DNA from: Streptomyces cavernae | GTDB lineage: Bacteria; Actinomycetota; Actinomycetes; Streptomycetales; Streptomycetaceae | NCBI RefSeq assembly: GCF_004023625.1 | Contig: NZ_RPDJ01000054.1 | Span: 1 to 47,246, forward strand | Direction: 5' to 3' | DNA length: 47,246 nucleotides | Shown here: one piece after another, positions 7,273 to 16,916 of the stretch | Layout of the letters: each line of letters opens with the position of its first letter | Numbering within the stretch: position 1 is the first letter of the stretch | The notes under the pieces: generated by a model | The model's input: only the letters and a program-made list of their open reading frames with translations | Database searches by the model: none | Told to the model about the DNA's origin: nothing | Position numbers and translations under genes: made by a program

Positions 7273-8445
7273 ATGATGACGACAGAAGCCGGCGGCGACG
7301 TCCGCCTCTCCGGGATCAGCAAGACGTACGGCTCCTTCACCGCCGTGCACCCCCTCGACCTGACCGTGCCGCAGGGCTCGTTCTTCGCGCTCCTCGGGGC
7401 GTCGGGCTGCGGCAAGACCACCACCCTGCGCATGATCGCAGGCCTGGAGGAACCCTCCTCCGGAACCGTCCGGTTGGGCGAGCAGGACGTGACGGCGCTG
7501 CCCCCGTACAAGCGGCCGGTCAACACCGTCTTCCAGTCGTACGCCCTCTTCCCGCACCTCGACATCTACGAGAACGTCGCCTTCGGCCTGCGCAGACGCG
7601 GTATCAAGTCGGTGAAGAAGCAGGTCGGGGAGATGCTCGAACTGGTCCAGCTCGGCGAGCAGGCACGCAAGAAGCCGCACCAGCTCTCCGGCGGCCAGCA
7701 GCAGCGCGTCGCCGTCGCCCGCGCCCTGATCAACCACCCCAAGGTGCTCCTCCTCGACGAGCCGCTCGGCGCCCTCGACCTGAAGCTGCGCCGCCAGATG
7801 CAGCTGGAGCTCAAGCGGATCCAGACCGAGGTCGGCATCACCTTCATCCACGTCACGCACGACCAGGAGGAGGCCATGACGATGGCCGACACGGTCGCCG
7901 TGATGAACGCGGGCCGCGTCGAGCAACTCGGCTCGCCCGCCGACCTCTACGAGAACCCGCGGTCAACGTTCGTCGCCAACTTCCTCGGCACCTCCAACCT
8001 CATCGAGGCCGAGGTCGACACCAGGAAGGGCGACGACATCGTCGTCAAGGCCGGCGACTGCAAGCTCACCCTCCCCGAGTCCCGCTGCTCGGCGCCCACC
8101 ACGACCGGCGGCGAGCTTCTCGTCGGCGTACGACCCGAGAAGATCTCCCTGGCCCACGCCGACGACGCGGGCGGGATACCACCCGGCCGCAACCGCATCA
8201 CCGGGAAGATCGCCGACAGCAGTTTCATCGGCGTCTCCACCCAGTACGTGATCGACAGCCCCGTGTGCCCCGAGTTCGAGGTGTACGTGCAGAACATCGA
8301 CCGGGACACGAGGCTGGTGCCCGGCACCGAGGTCGTCCTGCACTGGAATCCCGCGCACAGCTTCGGCCTGGACGCGTCCCAGTCCCCGCTGGCCGGCACA
8401 ACCGGCGCGGCGGACACCCAGGCGGTAGGGGAAGAGGCGGCCTGA
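7273..8445 (+). CDS. potA: polyamine ABC transporter ATP-binding protein (PotA-type)
   Basis: A 390-residue ATPase of the spermidine/putrescine importer. Walker A GASGCGKTT, the signature LSGGQQQRVA, Walker B VLLLDEP and the switch His in THDQEEAM are intact, with a C-terminal TOBE-type regulatory domain (about residues 270-370). AGGGG at 7261-7265 favours ATG 7273; a GTG at 7267 overlapping the potD stop is possible. The stop overlaps the next start (TGATG), implying translational coupling to the permease. Confidence 0.88.
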   Translation: MMTTEAGGDVRLSGISKTYGSFTAVHPLDLTVPQGSFFALLGASGCGKTTTLRMIAGLEEPSSGTVRLGEQDVTALPPYKRPVNTVFQSYALFPHLDIYENVAFGLRRRGIKSVKKQVGEMLELVQLGEQARKKPHQLSGGQQQRVAVARALINHPKVLLLDEPLGALDLKLRRQMQLELKRIQTEVGITFIHVTHDQEEAMTMADTVAVMNAGRVEQLGSPADLYENPRSTFVANFLGTSNLIEAEVDTRKGDDIVVKAGDCKLTLPESRCSAPTTTGGELLVGVRPEKISLAHADDAGGIPPGRNRITGKIADSSFIGVSTQYVIDSPVCPEFEVYVQNIDRDTRLVPGTEVVLHWNPAHSFGLDASQSPLAGTTGAADTQAVGEEAA

Positions 8446-9374
8446 TGTCGACCCTGACCGAGGCGCCACCGCCTCTCGCGCCCCCCGCGCCCGAGCAGAA
8501 GCCGCCGCGCGGGCGCGGCCGGCTCGTCCCCTACTGGCTGCTGCTGCCCGGCATCCTGTGGCTGCTGGTCTTCTTCCTGATGCCGATGGTCTACCAGGCC
8601 TCCACGTCCGTGCAGACGGGCTCCCTGGAGGAGGGCTACAAGGTCACCTGGCACTTCGCGACCTACTGGGACGCGCTCGCCGAGTACTGGCCGCAGTTCC
8701 TGCGCTCGGTGCTCTACGCCGGCACCGCGACCGTCCTGTGCCTGCTGCTCGGCTATCCGCTCGCCTATCTGATCGCCTTCCGCGCGGGCCGCTGGCGCAA
8801 CGTCGTGCTGATCCTCGTCATCGCGCCGTTCTTCACCAGCTTCCTGATCCGTACGCTCGCCTGGAAGACGATCCTCTCGGACGGCGGCCCGGTCGTCGGC
8901 GCCCTCAACACACTGCACGTCCTGGACGTCACCAACTGGCTCGGCATCACGGCCGGCGACCGCGTCCTCGCCACCCCCCTCGCGGTGGTGTGCGGCCTCA
9001 CGTACAACTTCCTGCCCTTCATGATCCTGCCGCTCTACACCTCACTGGAGCGCATCGACCCACGGCTGCACGAGGCCGCCGGCGACCTGTACGCGAGGCC
9101 CTCCACAACCTTCCGCAAGGTGACCTTCCCGCTCTCCATGCCGGGAGTCGTCTCCGGCACCCTGCTCACCTTCATCCCGGCGAGCGGCGACTACGTCAAC
9201 GCCGAACTCCTCGGTTCCACGGACACCCGCATGGTCGGCAACGTCATCCAAACGCAGTTCCTGCGGGTCCTGGACTACCCGACGGCCGCCGCCCTCTCGT
9301 TCATCCTGATGGCCGCGATCCTCATCATGGTCACGCTCTACATCCGCAGGTCCGGCACGGAGGATCTGGTTTAA
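8445..9374 (+). CDS. potB: polyamine ABC transporter permease (PotB-type)
   Basis: A 309-residue inner-membrane permease with a short Pro-rich cytoplasmic N-terminus, first membrane helix at about residues 28-50, and about six helices overall. The EAA loop that docks on the ATPase is seen as EAAGDLYARPSTTFRKVTFP. ATG 8445 shares its A with the potA stop. The next gene begins immediately after the TAA. Confidence 0.87.
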   Translation: MSTLTEAPPPLAPPAPEQKPPRGRGRLVPYWLLLPGILWLLVFFLMPMVYQASTSVQTGSLEEGYKVTWHFATYWDALAEYWPQFLRSVLYAGTATVLCLLLGYPLAYLIAFRAGRWRNVVLILVIAPFFTSFLIRTLAWKTILSDGGPVVGALNTLHVLDVTNWLGITAGDRVLATPLAVVCGLTYNFLPFMILPLYTSLERIDPRLHEAAGDLYARPSTTFRKVTFPLSMPGVVSGTLLTFIPASGDYVNAELLGSTDTRMVGNVIQTQFLRVLDYPTAAALSFILMAAILIMVTLYIRRSGTEDLV

Positions 9375-10175
9375 ATGACCTTCGTCAACTGGCTCAGACG
9401 CCATCTCGTCGTCATCGCGGGACTGCTGACGCTCGGATACCTCCTCCTTCCGAACGTCGTCGTCACGGTGTTCTCCTTCAACAAACCGAAGGGCCGATTC
9501 AATTACGAGTGGCAGCGGTTCTCCGCGGACGCCTGGAAGGACCCCTGCGGGGTCTCCGACCTGTGCGGCTCGCTCTCCGTCAGCCTGCAGATCGCGTTCT
9601 GGGCGACGCTCGGCGCCACCGTCCTCGGCACGATGATCGCCTTCGCGCTGGTCCGCTACCGCTTCCGCGCGCGAGGGGCGGTCAACTCACTCATCTTCCT
9701 GCCGATGGCGATGCCCGAGGTCGTGATGGCGGCCTCCCTGCTGACGCTCTTCCTCAACCTGGGAGCTCAACTCGGCTTCTGGACGGTCCTGATCGCCCAC
9801 ATCATGTTCTGCCTCAGCTTCGTCGTCGTCGCCGTCAAGGCAAGGGTGATGTCGATGGACCCGAGCCTGGAACAGGCCGCGCAGGATCTCTACGCCGGGC
9901 CCGCGCAGACCTTCCTCAGGGTCACGCTGCCCCTCGCCGCGCCCGGAATCGCGGCGGGCGCGCTGCTCGCCTTCGCTCTCTCCTTCGACGATTTCATCAT
10001 CACCAATTTCAACGCGGGCTCGCTCGTCACCTTCCCCATGTTCGTCTGGGGCTCGGCCCAGCGCGGAACGCCCGTCCAGATCAATGTCATCGGCACCGCC
10101 ATGTTCGTCGTCGCCGTTCTGTTCGTCCTGGCGGGAATGCTGATCGGCAACCGCCGCAAACGGCAGAAGGCGTGA
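9375..10175 (+). CDS. potC: polyamine ABC transporter permease (PotC-type)
   Basis: A 266-residue second permease subunit with about six membrane helices, beginning with a RRHLVVIAGLLTLGYLLLP helix. The EAA loop EQAAQDLYAGPAQTFLRVTL is followed by the PotC-type AFALSFDDFIITNF segment. The start codon is directly adjacent to the potB stop, so it is translated from the same message. It pairs with PotB to form the channel. Confidence 0.87.
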   Translation: MTFVNWLRRHLVVIAGLLTLGYLLLPNVVVTVFSFNKPKGRFNYEWQRFSADAWKDPCGVSDLCGSLSVSLQIAFWATLGATVLGTMIAFALVRYRFRARGAVNSLIFLPMAMPEVVMAASLLTLFLNLGAQLGFWTVLIAHIMFCLSFVVVAVKARVMSMDPSLEQAAQDLYAGPAQTFLRVTLPLAAPGIAAGALLAFALSFDDFIITNFNAGSLVTFPMFVWGSAQRGTPVQINVIGTAMFVVAVLFVLAGMLIGNRRKRQKA

Positions 10176-10234
10176 ACCCGTGGCCGGGTGACACCGGCCC
10201 CGAAGCCTCTGAGCCTCTGTAGGGAGTTGACATC

Positions 10235-11653
10235 ATGGCCCCCAGCGCCATGAACCGTTGGACGAGATCACTCTCCGACGCCCAGCCGGTCCCGTACTGG
10301 CTGGACGACCCGGAAAAGCCCCGCCCCGAACCCGCCCTCACCGCCACCGACACCTGCGACCTGCTGGTCGTCGGCGGCGGCTACAGCGGACTGTGGACCG
10401 CGCTCCTCGCGAAGGAGCGCGACCCACGGCGCGAGGTGGTGCTCCTGGAGGGCCGCGAGGCGGGCTGGGCCGCCTCCGGCCGCAACGGCGGCTTCTGCGC
10501 CGCGTCCCTCACCCACGGCCTGGCCAACGGCCTGGCCCGCTGGCCCGACGAGATCGAGCGCCTCCAGCGGCTCGGCGACGAGAACCTCGACGGGATCGAG
10601 GCCGCTGTCGCCCGCCACGGCATCGACTGCGACTTCGAACGCACCGGCGAGATCGACGTCGCCACCGAGCCTTACCAGGCGGCCGAACTGCGGCAGTGGT
10701 ACGAGGAGACCGCCCGCCGGGGCCTCGCCGACGGCCTGGAGTACCTGGACACCGACGCGGTGAGGGAGCAGGTCGACTCACCGACGTTCCTCGCCGGACT
10801 GCACGACCGGCGAGGCGTCGCGATCCTCAACCCGGCCCGGCTCGCCTGGGGCCTGAAGCGGGCCTGTCTGCGGCTCGGCGTCCGCATCCACGAGCACACG
10901 CCGGCGCTCGACCTGAAGCCGTACGGCGCCGGCATGGCCGTCCGCACCCCGTACGGCCGGGTCCGCGCCCGCCGCGTGGCCCTCGGCACCAACGTCTTTC
11001 CCAGCCTCGTACGGCGTGTGCGTCCGTACACCGTCCCCGTCTACGACTACGCGCTGATGACCGAACCGCTCACCGACGGCCAACTGGCGTCGATCGGCTG
11101 GAAGAACCGCCAGGGCCTCGGCGACTCGGCCAACCAGTTCCACTACTTCAGGCTGTCCGCCGACAACCGGATCCTGTGGGGCGGCTACGACGCCGTCTAT
11201 CCGTACGGCGGACGAGTGCGCGCCGAGTACGACAACCGGCCGGAGACCTACGCCAAGCTCGCCGGGCACTTCTTCCGCTGCTTCCCGCAACTGGAGGGCC
11301 TGCGCTTCACCCACGCCTGGGGCGGCGCGATCGACACCTGCTCACGCTTCTCGGCGTTCTTCGGGACCGCGCACAAGGGACGGGTCGCGTACGCGGCCGG
11401 CTACACGGGGCTCGGCGTCGGCGCGACCCGCTTCGGTGCCGCCGTGATGCTCGACCTGTTGTCGGGCGAGCGTACGGAACGCACGGCGTTGCGGATGGTC
11501 CGCACGAAGCCGGTGCCGTTCCCGCCCGAGCCGTTCGCCTGGACCGGTATCGCGCTCACCAAGTGGTCGCTGGCCCACGCCGATGCCCATGGGGGGCGCC
11601 GGAACCTGTGGCTGCGGACTATGGACCGGCTGGGGATGGGGTTCGACAGCTGA
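10235..11653 (+). CDS. FAD-dependent oxidoreductase, PuuB-like (gamma-glutamylputrescine oxidase type)
   Basis: A 472-residue DAO-family flavoenzyme. The Rossmann FAD motif LLVVGGGYSG lies near residues 43-52, with the downstream Glu in LLEGREAGWAASGRNGGF, a pattern typical of PuuB and related amine oxidases. AGGGAG precedes ATG 10235. It follows potC by 59 nt and is likely the last gene of the import/oxidation operon. It would oxidise putrescine or its gamma-glutamyl conjugate to the aldehyde used by the dehydrogenase at 4359. Whether the glutamylated route operates cannot be told here, since no PuuA or PuuD is in the window. Confidence 0.8.
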   Translation: MAPSAMNRWTRSLSDAQPVPYWLDDPEKPRPEPALTATDTCDLLVVGGGYSGLWTALLAKERDPRREVVLLEGREAGWAASGRNGGFCAASLTHGLANGLARWPDEIERLQRLGDENLDGIEAAVARHGIDCDFERTGEIDVATEPYQAAELRQWYEETARRGLADGLEYLDTDAVREQVDSPTFLAGLHDRRGVAILNPARLAWGLKRACLRLGVRIHEHTPALDLKPYGAGMAVRTPYGRVRARRVALGTNVFPSLVRRVRPYTVPVYDYALMTEPLTDGQLASIGWKNRQGLGDSANQFHYFRLSADNRILWGGYDAVYPYGGRVRAEYDNRPETYAKLAGHFFRCFPQLEGLRFTHAWGGAIDTCSRFSAFFGTAHKGRVAYAAGYTGLGVGATRFGAAVMLDLLSGERTERTALRMVRTKPVPFPPEPFAWTGIALTKWSLAHADAHGGRRNLWLRTMDRLGMGFDS

Positions 11654-11676
11654 GACTGTGGGGATGAGGGCTGAGG

Positions 11677-11703
11677 GCCGCAACCTGAGAGCCGCAACCT
11701 GAG
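11677..11703. repeat. 14-bp-period direct repeat after the oxidase gene
   Basis: GCCGCAACCTGAG occurs at 11677-11689 and 11691-11703, one base apart. It lies in the 100-bp gap between the convergent oxidase and PAP2 genes. No clear terminator hairpin is seen there. Confidence 0.5.
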
Positions 11704-11754
11704 GGCGGCTAACGGTTAATGGTCACCGGCCAATGGCCCTGGGCCAGGGCATGG

Positions 11755-12642
11755 CTACCGCTGTCGAGCGGGCTGCACGGGCTTCGGCCCGCGGCTTCGG
11801 CCGAACCCCGCGACCACCATGGCGAGCGCGGTCAGCAGCATCGCGCTCAGCAGCCAGCTGCCCACGACGTCCAGAGCCCAGTGATAGCCGTGCCGCACCA
11901 GCCCGAAGCCGACACCCGCGTTCAGCACCCCACAACCGGCGGTCAGTACGCGCCGGACGCGGCGGCCGTCGCACCAGGGGAGCAGGAGCAGGGCCGCGGC
12001 GCCGTACGCGATCGCGGCCGTGGCGGTGTGGCCGGAGGGGTAGAAGCCGCTGCCGTCCATGCCGGGCGGCGCCGGACGGTCGACCAGGGCCTTCAACGGG
12101 GCGACCACGGCCGGAACCGCACACATCACCACCGTGCCGGCGAGCGCCGACAGCCACCAGCGGTCCGCACCGGACCGCCGGGCACGCCAGGACGTGTACA
12201 GCACGGCGACTGCGAGGACGGGTACGGCGACGGTGAAGTTGCCCAGGTCGGAGAGGAATCCGGAGAACCCGTCGGGGTCCGCGAGTGCCGTGCTGAACCG
12301 TTCGTCGGCCCGGCGCACCGGCCCACCGGCGGCGACCTGCCAGGTGACCAGAGCGAAGACCACTGCGCACAGGCCGAGCAACGGAAGAACCCCGCGGAGC
12401 CCGCGGGGTGGGAGAAGGAGGAAGGTCGGCCGCCCCGGAACAGGGGGGGTAGTTCCGAGGCGGCCGTCCAGATCGGTCGGCCGCGCGCCCCGGGGGGTTT
12501 GGGGCGCTCGGCGATCCGATCGGTGAGGAGATCCGGAACTGGAAGCTCCGGTGGTGTGCGCGAGGGCACGACCAGGGCGAAGCTGGGGAGGCCCCGTCCT
12601 GGTGTCGCCCACAGTCCCCTGTGGGCGGGGTGTTTCTCTCAT
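11755..12642 (-). CDS. PAP2-family membrane phosphatase
   Basis: A protein of up to 295 residues of the phosphatidic-acid phosphatase type 2 superfamily, which dephosphorylates lipid phosphates at the membrane. The three catalytic motifs are present: KALVDRP (KX6RP-like), YPSGHTA, and RHGYHWALD (third motif with nucleophile-activating His and Asp). About five to six hydrophobic segments are visible. The N-terminal ~80 residues are Arg/Pro-rich and unlike the family, so translation may start further in, but no ATG or GTG with a good ribosome site appears there. With ATG 12642, TAGGTT lies 9 nt upstream as a -10, giving an almost leaderless mRNA. It follows gabT on the same strand with a 209-nt gap. 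Confidence 0.7.
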   Translation of the reverse strand: MRETPRPQGTVGDTRTGPPQLRPGRALAHTTGASSSGSPHRSDRRAPQTPRGARPTDLDGRLGTTPPVPGRPTFLLLPPRGLRGVLPLLGLCAVVFALVTWQVAAGGPVRRADERFSTALADPDGFSGFLSDLGNFTVAVPVLAVAVLYTSWRARRSGADRWWLSALAGTVVMCAVPAVVAPLKALVDRPAPPGMDGSGFYPSGHTATAAIAYGAAALLLLPWCDGRRVRRVLTAGCGVLNAGVGFGLVRHGYHWALDVVGSWLLSAMLLTALAMVVAGFGRSRGPKPVQPARQR

Positions 12643-12851
12643 CTGGTGTAGAACCTACGGCAGCGAGTCGGCCCGCGACACCCGGAATGGGGCCCCGCCA
12701 TCCACCTCGCACACCTTCTTCACACGCTCTGCCGGTCACCCCAGGTCACGGCACCGGTACCGGATGACGTTCACACATGTCAGAGCACATACGGAATCCG
12801 CCGGGGCGCCCGCGAGACGGCTCTTCGCGCGCTCACGAGCGCCCGGCGCGC

Positions 12852-14186
12852 TCAGATGCGCGCGAGCGCCTGCTCGATGATGTCCAGGCCCTCGTTCAGC
12901 AGGTCGTCGCCGATGACCAGCGGCGGCAGGAAGCGCAGCACGTTGCCGTAGGTGCCGCAGGTCAGGACCAGCAGCCCCTCCTGGTGGCAGGCCTTGGCCA
13001 GCGCCGCCGTGGCTCCGGGGTTGGGCTCCTTGGTCGTACGGTCCTTGACCAGTTCGATGGCGATCATCGCGCCACGGCCGCGGACGTCGCCGATGACGTC
13101 GTACTTCTCCTGCATGGCGGCCAGCCGCGGCTTCATCGTCGACTCGATCGCCTTGGCGCGGGCGTTGAGGTCGAGTTCCTTCATGGTCTCGATCGAGCCG
13201 AGCGCACCGGCGCAGGCCACCGGGTTTCCGCCGTAGGTGCCGCCCAGGCCGCCCGCGTGCGCGGCGTCCATGATCTCGGCGCGGCCGGTCACCGCGGCGA
13301 GCGGCAGACCGCCGGCGATGCCCTTGGCGGTGGTGATCAGGTCGGGCACGACGCCCTCGTCCTCGCAGGCGAACCACTGGCCCGTGCGGCAGAACCCGGA
13401 CTGGATCTCGTCGGCTACGAAGACGATGCCGTTGTCCTTGGCGAACTTGGCGAGCGCCGGCAGGAAGCCCTTCGCGGGCTCGATGAAGCCGCCCTCGCCG
13501 AGCACCGGCTCGACGATGATCGCGGCCACGTTGTCCGGGCCGACCTGCTTGGTGATCTGGTCGACGGCCTGCGCGGCGGCCTCGGGGCCGCAGTTGTCCG
13601 GGCCGGTCGGCCAGCGGTAGGCGTACGCCATCGGCATGCGGTACACCTCGGGCGCGAACGGGCCGAAGCCGTGCTTGTACGGCATGTTCTTCGCTGTCAG
13701 CGCCATGGTGAGGTTGGTGCGGCCGTGGTAGCCGTGGTCGAAGACGACGACGGCCTGCCGCTTGGTGTACGCGCGGGCGATCTTCACGGCGTTCTCGACG
13801 GCCTCGGCGCCGGAGTTGAACAGCGCCGACTTCTTGGCGTGGTCGCCCGGTGTGAGCTCGGCCAGCGCCTCGCAGACCTCCACGTAGCCTTCGTACGGCG
13901 TGACCATGAAGCAGGTGTGGGTGAAGTCGGCGAGCTGCGCGGAGGCCCGGCGTACGACGGCCTCGGCGGAGGCGCCCACGGACGTCACCGCGATGCCGGA
14001 GCCGAAGTCGATCAGCCGGTTGCCGTCGACGTCCTCGATGATCCCGCCGCCGGCCCGCGCGGTGAAGACCGGCAGCACGGAGCCCACGCCCTGCGCGACC
14101 GCGGCGGTGCGGCGAGCCTGCAGCTCCTGCGACTTGGGGCCGGGGATGGCGGTGACGACACGGCGCTCCTGCGGCAGTGCACTCAT
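12852..14186 (-). CDS. gabT: 4-aminobutyrate aminotransferase
   Basis: A 444-residue class III PLP aminotransferase. The Schiff-base lysine is at about residue 288 in TTAKGIAGGLP. ALFNSGAEAVENAVKIAR is the PLP phosphate-binding segment, and IIVEPVLGEGG and VADEIQSGF with the PLP-contacting Asp are conserved. AGGGAG lies 5 nt before the ATG. The enzyme converts GABA and 2-oxoglutarate to succinate semialdehyde and glutamate. It is divergent from the membrane ATPase gene and close to a PucR regulator and the semialdehyde dehydrogenase, forming the lower part of the polyamine pathway. Confidence 0.9.
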   Translation of the reverse strand: MSALPQERRVVTAIPGPKSQELQARRTAAVAQGVGSVLPVFTARAGGGIIEDVDGNRLIDFGSGIAVTSVGASAEAVVRRASAQLADFTHTCFMVTPYEGYVEVCEALAELTPGDHAKKSALFNSGAEAVENAVKIARAYTKRQAVVVFDHGYHGRTNLTMALTAKNMPYKHGFGPFAPEVYRMPMAYAYRWPTGPDNCGPEAAAQAVDQITKQVGPDNVAAIIVEPVLGEGGFIEPAKGFLPALAKFAKDNGIVFVADEIQSGFCRTGQWFACEDEGVVPDLITTAKGIAGGLPLAAVTGRAEIMDAAHAGGLGGTYGGNPVACAGALGSIETMKELDLNARAKAIESTMKPRLAAMQEKYDVIGDVRGRGAMIAIELVKDRTTKEPNPGATAALAKACHQEGLLVLTCGTYGNVLRFLPPLVIGDDLLNEGLDIIEQALARI

Positions 14187-14517
14187 GAGGGGCTCCCTGG
14201 GGTCTGGGTCTGTGTGGGGGGTCTCGCGGACGGGCCGGTTTCGGACGCCTCCTTTCGCAGGCTAGGCCCGGCGAGGGCGGCCGGGCATGCACCGTTTGGG
14301 AGTGGTCGGGGTGTGTCCTTGTCCGTGGCGGCCATAGGACCACGAAGTGATCTTGTGCCGATTGACGAAGCCGACGCGCGGCACGACGCGAGACGCGCCG
14401 AGCCCCGGTGCGCCGTGTCGCCGCGCACTCCGGCCCGGCGAGCGATGGACGGCATCCGACGGGGCATTACATTGACACGGGTATCGGGTAGGGAGCGACG
14501 CTCAGGGGGCCAGGGCC
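14187..14517. promoter_or_regulatory. divergent promoter region of gabT and the membrane ATPase gene
   Basis: This 331-bp gap has no gene. On the minus strand TAGCCT near 14258-14263 is a -10 candidate for gabT. CACGAAGTGATCTTGTG at 14341-14357 is an imperfect palindrome that could bind a regulator such as the nearby PucR protein; that link is inference. Confidence 0.35.
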
Positions 14518-16896
14518 ATGGACAGGGACCGCATGCCGGACGCGCGGGACACCGGGCCGAATCCGCTGTCCCACCCGGCGGTACCGACGTGGGCGCCCGC
14601 GCCGGGGTGGGGGAGGCCGAATGCCTCTGCCGGTTCGCCGTGGGTCTCGGGGCCGGAGTCCGCGGCGGGGCCCGCCCCTGGGAGTTCGGTGGAGGGGGCG
14701 GGTATGCCCGGCCGTCCGTCCGGGGCGCCGGACCCGTTCGCTCGTATGTCCTCGGGGGCGCGGGACCTGCCCGACCGTCCGTCCGCGTCCCCGGGCGTGC
14801 CCGGTCCCGCGTCGGAGTCCGCCCGGGTCCCCGTACCGTCCGCGCCACCCGCCGCGCCCCCGCGTCCCAGCCGGGCCCCGAGCGCCCAAGGCGGGCCCGA
14901 CGGCTCCGACTTCCTCTCCTGGCTGCGCGCCCCCCGGCCCGAGGCCGCGCCCGGTGTCTGGCGGTTCCGGTATCGGCCGCGGCCCGCCGAGGAGCCCGAG
15001 ACCGTTCCGGCGCGGCAGTTGCTCAGCGGGGCGCTCATCGCCTTTCTTGTCGGGTGGCTCGTCTGGTCGTTGCTGTGGAACGGCTACCTCGGTGGCTGGT
15101 GGCTGGTGCCGCTCTACGCGATGATCCCGGACTCCTGGGCGCAGCCCCACTCCTTCACCGCGGTGGTCGTCGTCTACGCGTACTACGTCCTCGTCGCGCT
15201 CGTCATCATGGTCGCGGTCGGGCGGCTGGGCCGCTGGAGTGAGATCTGGCGGCGGTACGGGCCGCCCGCCTGGCGCAGGACGACGACACCAACGCAAGGG
15301 CCGCCGCCCGCGCCCGAGGAGGACCCGGCGCAGTGGCCCCAGTTGCGGGCCGCCGGTGCCACGGACGCCGCCGAGAAGCTCGCCGCTGAAGCCCGCGCGG
15401 GGCGGATGCGCGATGTCGACCTCGCCCGGATCAACCGCGCCTGGCAGGGCGTGCGCAACGGCCGGCACTCCCTCGCCCAGTTCGTCGGGGCCGTGCTCAA
15501 GGATGGTGCCGCTGCTTGTCTGCACCCCTCCGGAGCCCGTGACCTGCCCGGCCGGCTCGCCCAGCACGACCTGGTCACCGGCCAGGTACGCATCGGTACC
15601 ACCGCCGACGACCGGCGCAACCCCTATGCCTACCGCGGCGCCGGTCTCGCTCTCGGCCCCGATCTGCTCGGCACCTCCCTGGTCGCCGTCGGCCCCCCGG
15701 GGTCAGGCAAGACCGGGAACGTGGTCTGGCCGCTCGCCGAGTCGCTCTGTCTGCAGGCGCTCGCCGGACGCGCAGCCGTGGTCGTGGTCGGCGCGGCGGG
15801 CGCGGGTCTCGGCCCGTCGGACGCGTACGACGTCGTCGTTCGGATCGGCCACCCGGACTCCGTCTACGACCTCGACCTCTACGGCGGGACCACCGACCCC
15901 GACGAGGCCGCCGCCGTCCTCGCCGAGGCGCTCGTCGGCGATCTCGCCGACCCGCACCCGGGCAGCGACAGCCGCCGCTCCACCACCGTCCTCGCCCAGG
16001 TCCTCGGACCCTTCCGGGCCGTCCACGGACGCTTCCCCTCCGTTCCGGAGCTGCGCCGGCTCCTCGACGGCGACCCGGGCCCGCTCGGCGCCCTGCGGGA
16101 GGCACTGGAGGAGACCGGGCAGGAGTCGCTGCTGCGTGAACTCGACGCCCGCGTACGGCAGTCGGGGCATCCCGGAGACGTGGGCGGCACGCTCGCCGAC
16201 CGGGTCGCCCTCCTCGACCGGCCCGCCTTCGCCTCCTTCTTCGACACCTCCGGGCAGTCCCGGCCCTTCTCCCTGCGCGCCCTCGACCACCCCGTCCGCG
16301 TCCGCATCGACCTGCCCGAACGCGGCCACGCCGACGCCTCACGGATCCTGGCGCGTCTGGTGCTCGCCCAGTTCACGGCGAGCGCGGCGGTACGCGAGGA
16401 CCGCTCCCTCTTCGCCTGCCTGGTGCTCGACGACGCCTCCGGTGTCGTCACCCCGGAAGCGGTGCGCGGCATCCAGCGGCTGCGGTCCGCCAACGCCGGG
16501 ACCGTACTGACCCTGCGGACCCTCGACGACGTGCCCCGGCCGCTGCGCGGACCGCTCCTCGGAGCCACCGGCTGCCGGATGGCGCTGTCCGGGCTCACCC
16601 CGTGGGACGGGCAGGACTTCGCCGAGGTGTGGGGCAAGGAGTGGACCGAGGCACGGGACGTCACCGACCGGCAGATCATCGCCGAGACCCCGGCCGGCAA
16701 GGCAGTGCACGTCCTGCGCCGAGTGATCACCGGCAAGGCCCCGACCGCCCGCGCGGTGACCGTGCGGCAGGTCGAACGTGAACGCTGGTCGGCGTCCGAG
16801 CTCGCGCATGCCGTGCCACCCGGCCACGCGGTCCTCTCGCTGACGACCGTGCGCGGGGAACTCGCCCCACCACTCCTGGTGGACCTCAGGCGCTAA
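14518..16896 (+). CDS. membrane-anchored VirD4/TraG-like ATPase of unknown function
   Basis: A 792-residue protein. Residues 1-150 are Pro/Ala/Gly-rich. Two clear membrane segments follow, about 167-187 (LLSGALIAFLVGWLVWSLLW) and 213-238. The large C-terminal domain has Walker A VGPPGSGKTGN near residue 392 and a Walker B-like CLVLDDAS near 633, then a sensor-like GTVLTLRT segment. The layout resembles type IV coupling proteins and FtsK/TraG ATPases, though no relaxase or secretion genes are nearby. It sits between gabT (divergent) and the PucR gene (86 nt downstream), a position I recall as conserved in Streptomyces. A role in GABA metabolism is not evident. Confidence 0.75.
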   Translation: MDRDRMPDARDTGPNPLSHPAVPTWAPAPGWGRPNASAGSPWVSGPESAAGPAPGSSVEGAGMPGRPSGAPDPFARMSSGARDLPDRPSASPGVPGPASESARVPVPSAPPAAPPRPSRAPSAQGGPDGSDFLSWLRAPRPEAAPGVWRFRYRPRPAEEPETVPARQLLSGALIAFLVGWLVWSLLWNGYLGGWWLVPLYAMIPDSWAQPHSFTAVVVVYAYYVLVALVIMVAVGRLGRWSEIWRRYGPPAWRRTTTPTQGPPPAPEEDPAQWPQLRAAGATDAAEKLAAEARAGRMRDVDLARINRAWQGVRNGRHSLAQFVGAVLKDGAAACLHPSGARDLPGRLAQHDLVTGQVRIGTTADDRRNPYAYRGAGLALGPDLLGTSLVAVGPPGSGKTGNVVWPLAESLCLQALAGRAAVVVVGAAGAGLGPSDAYDVVVRIGHPDSVYDLDLYGGTTDPDEAAAVLAEALVGDLADPHPGSDSRRSTTVLAQVLGPFRAVHGRFPSVPELRRLLDGDPGPLGALREALEETGQESLLRELDARVRQSGHPGDVGGTLADRVALLDRPAFASFFDTSGQSRPFSLRALDHPVRVRIDLPERGHADASRILARLVLAQFTASAAVREDRSLFACLVLDDASGVVTPEAVRGIQRLRSANAGTVLTLRTLDDVPRPLRGPLLGATGCRMALSGLTPWDGQDFAEVWGKEWTEARDVTDRQIIAETPAGKAVHVLRRVITGKAPTARAVTVRQVERERWSASELAHAVPPGHAVLSLTTVRGELAPPLLVDLRR

Positions 16897-16916
16897 AGCC
16901 CGACATGCTCCGCCGC

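Noticed and set aside
12736..14343. Long minus-strand frame over gabT
   Set aside because: The product is Arg/Gly-rich without family motifs, while the gabT frame carries all PLP motifs.
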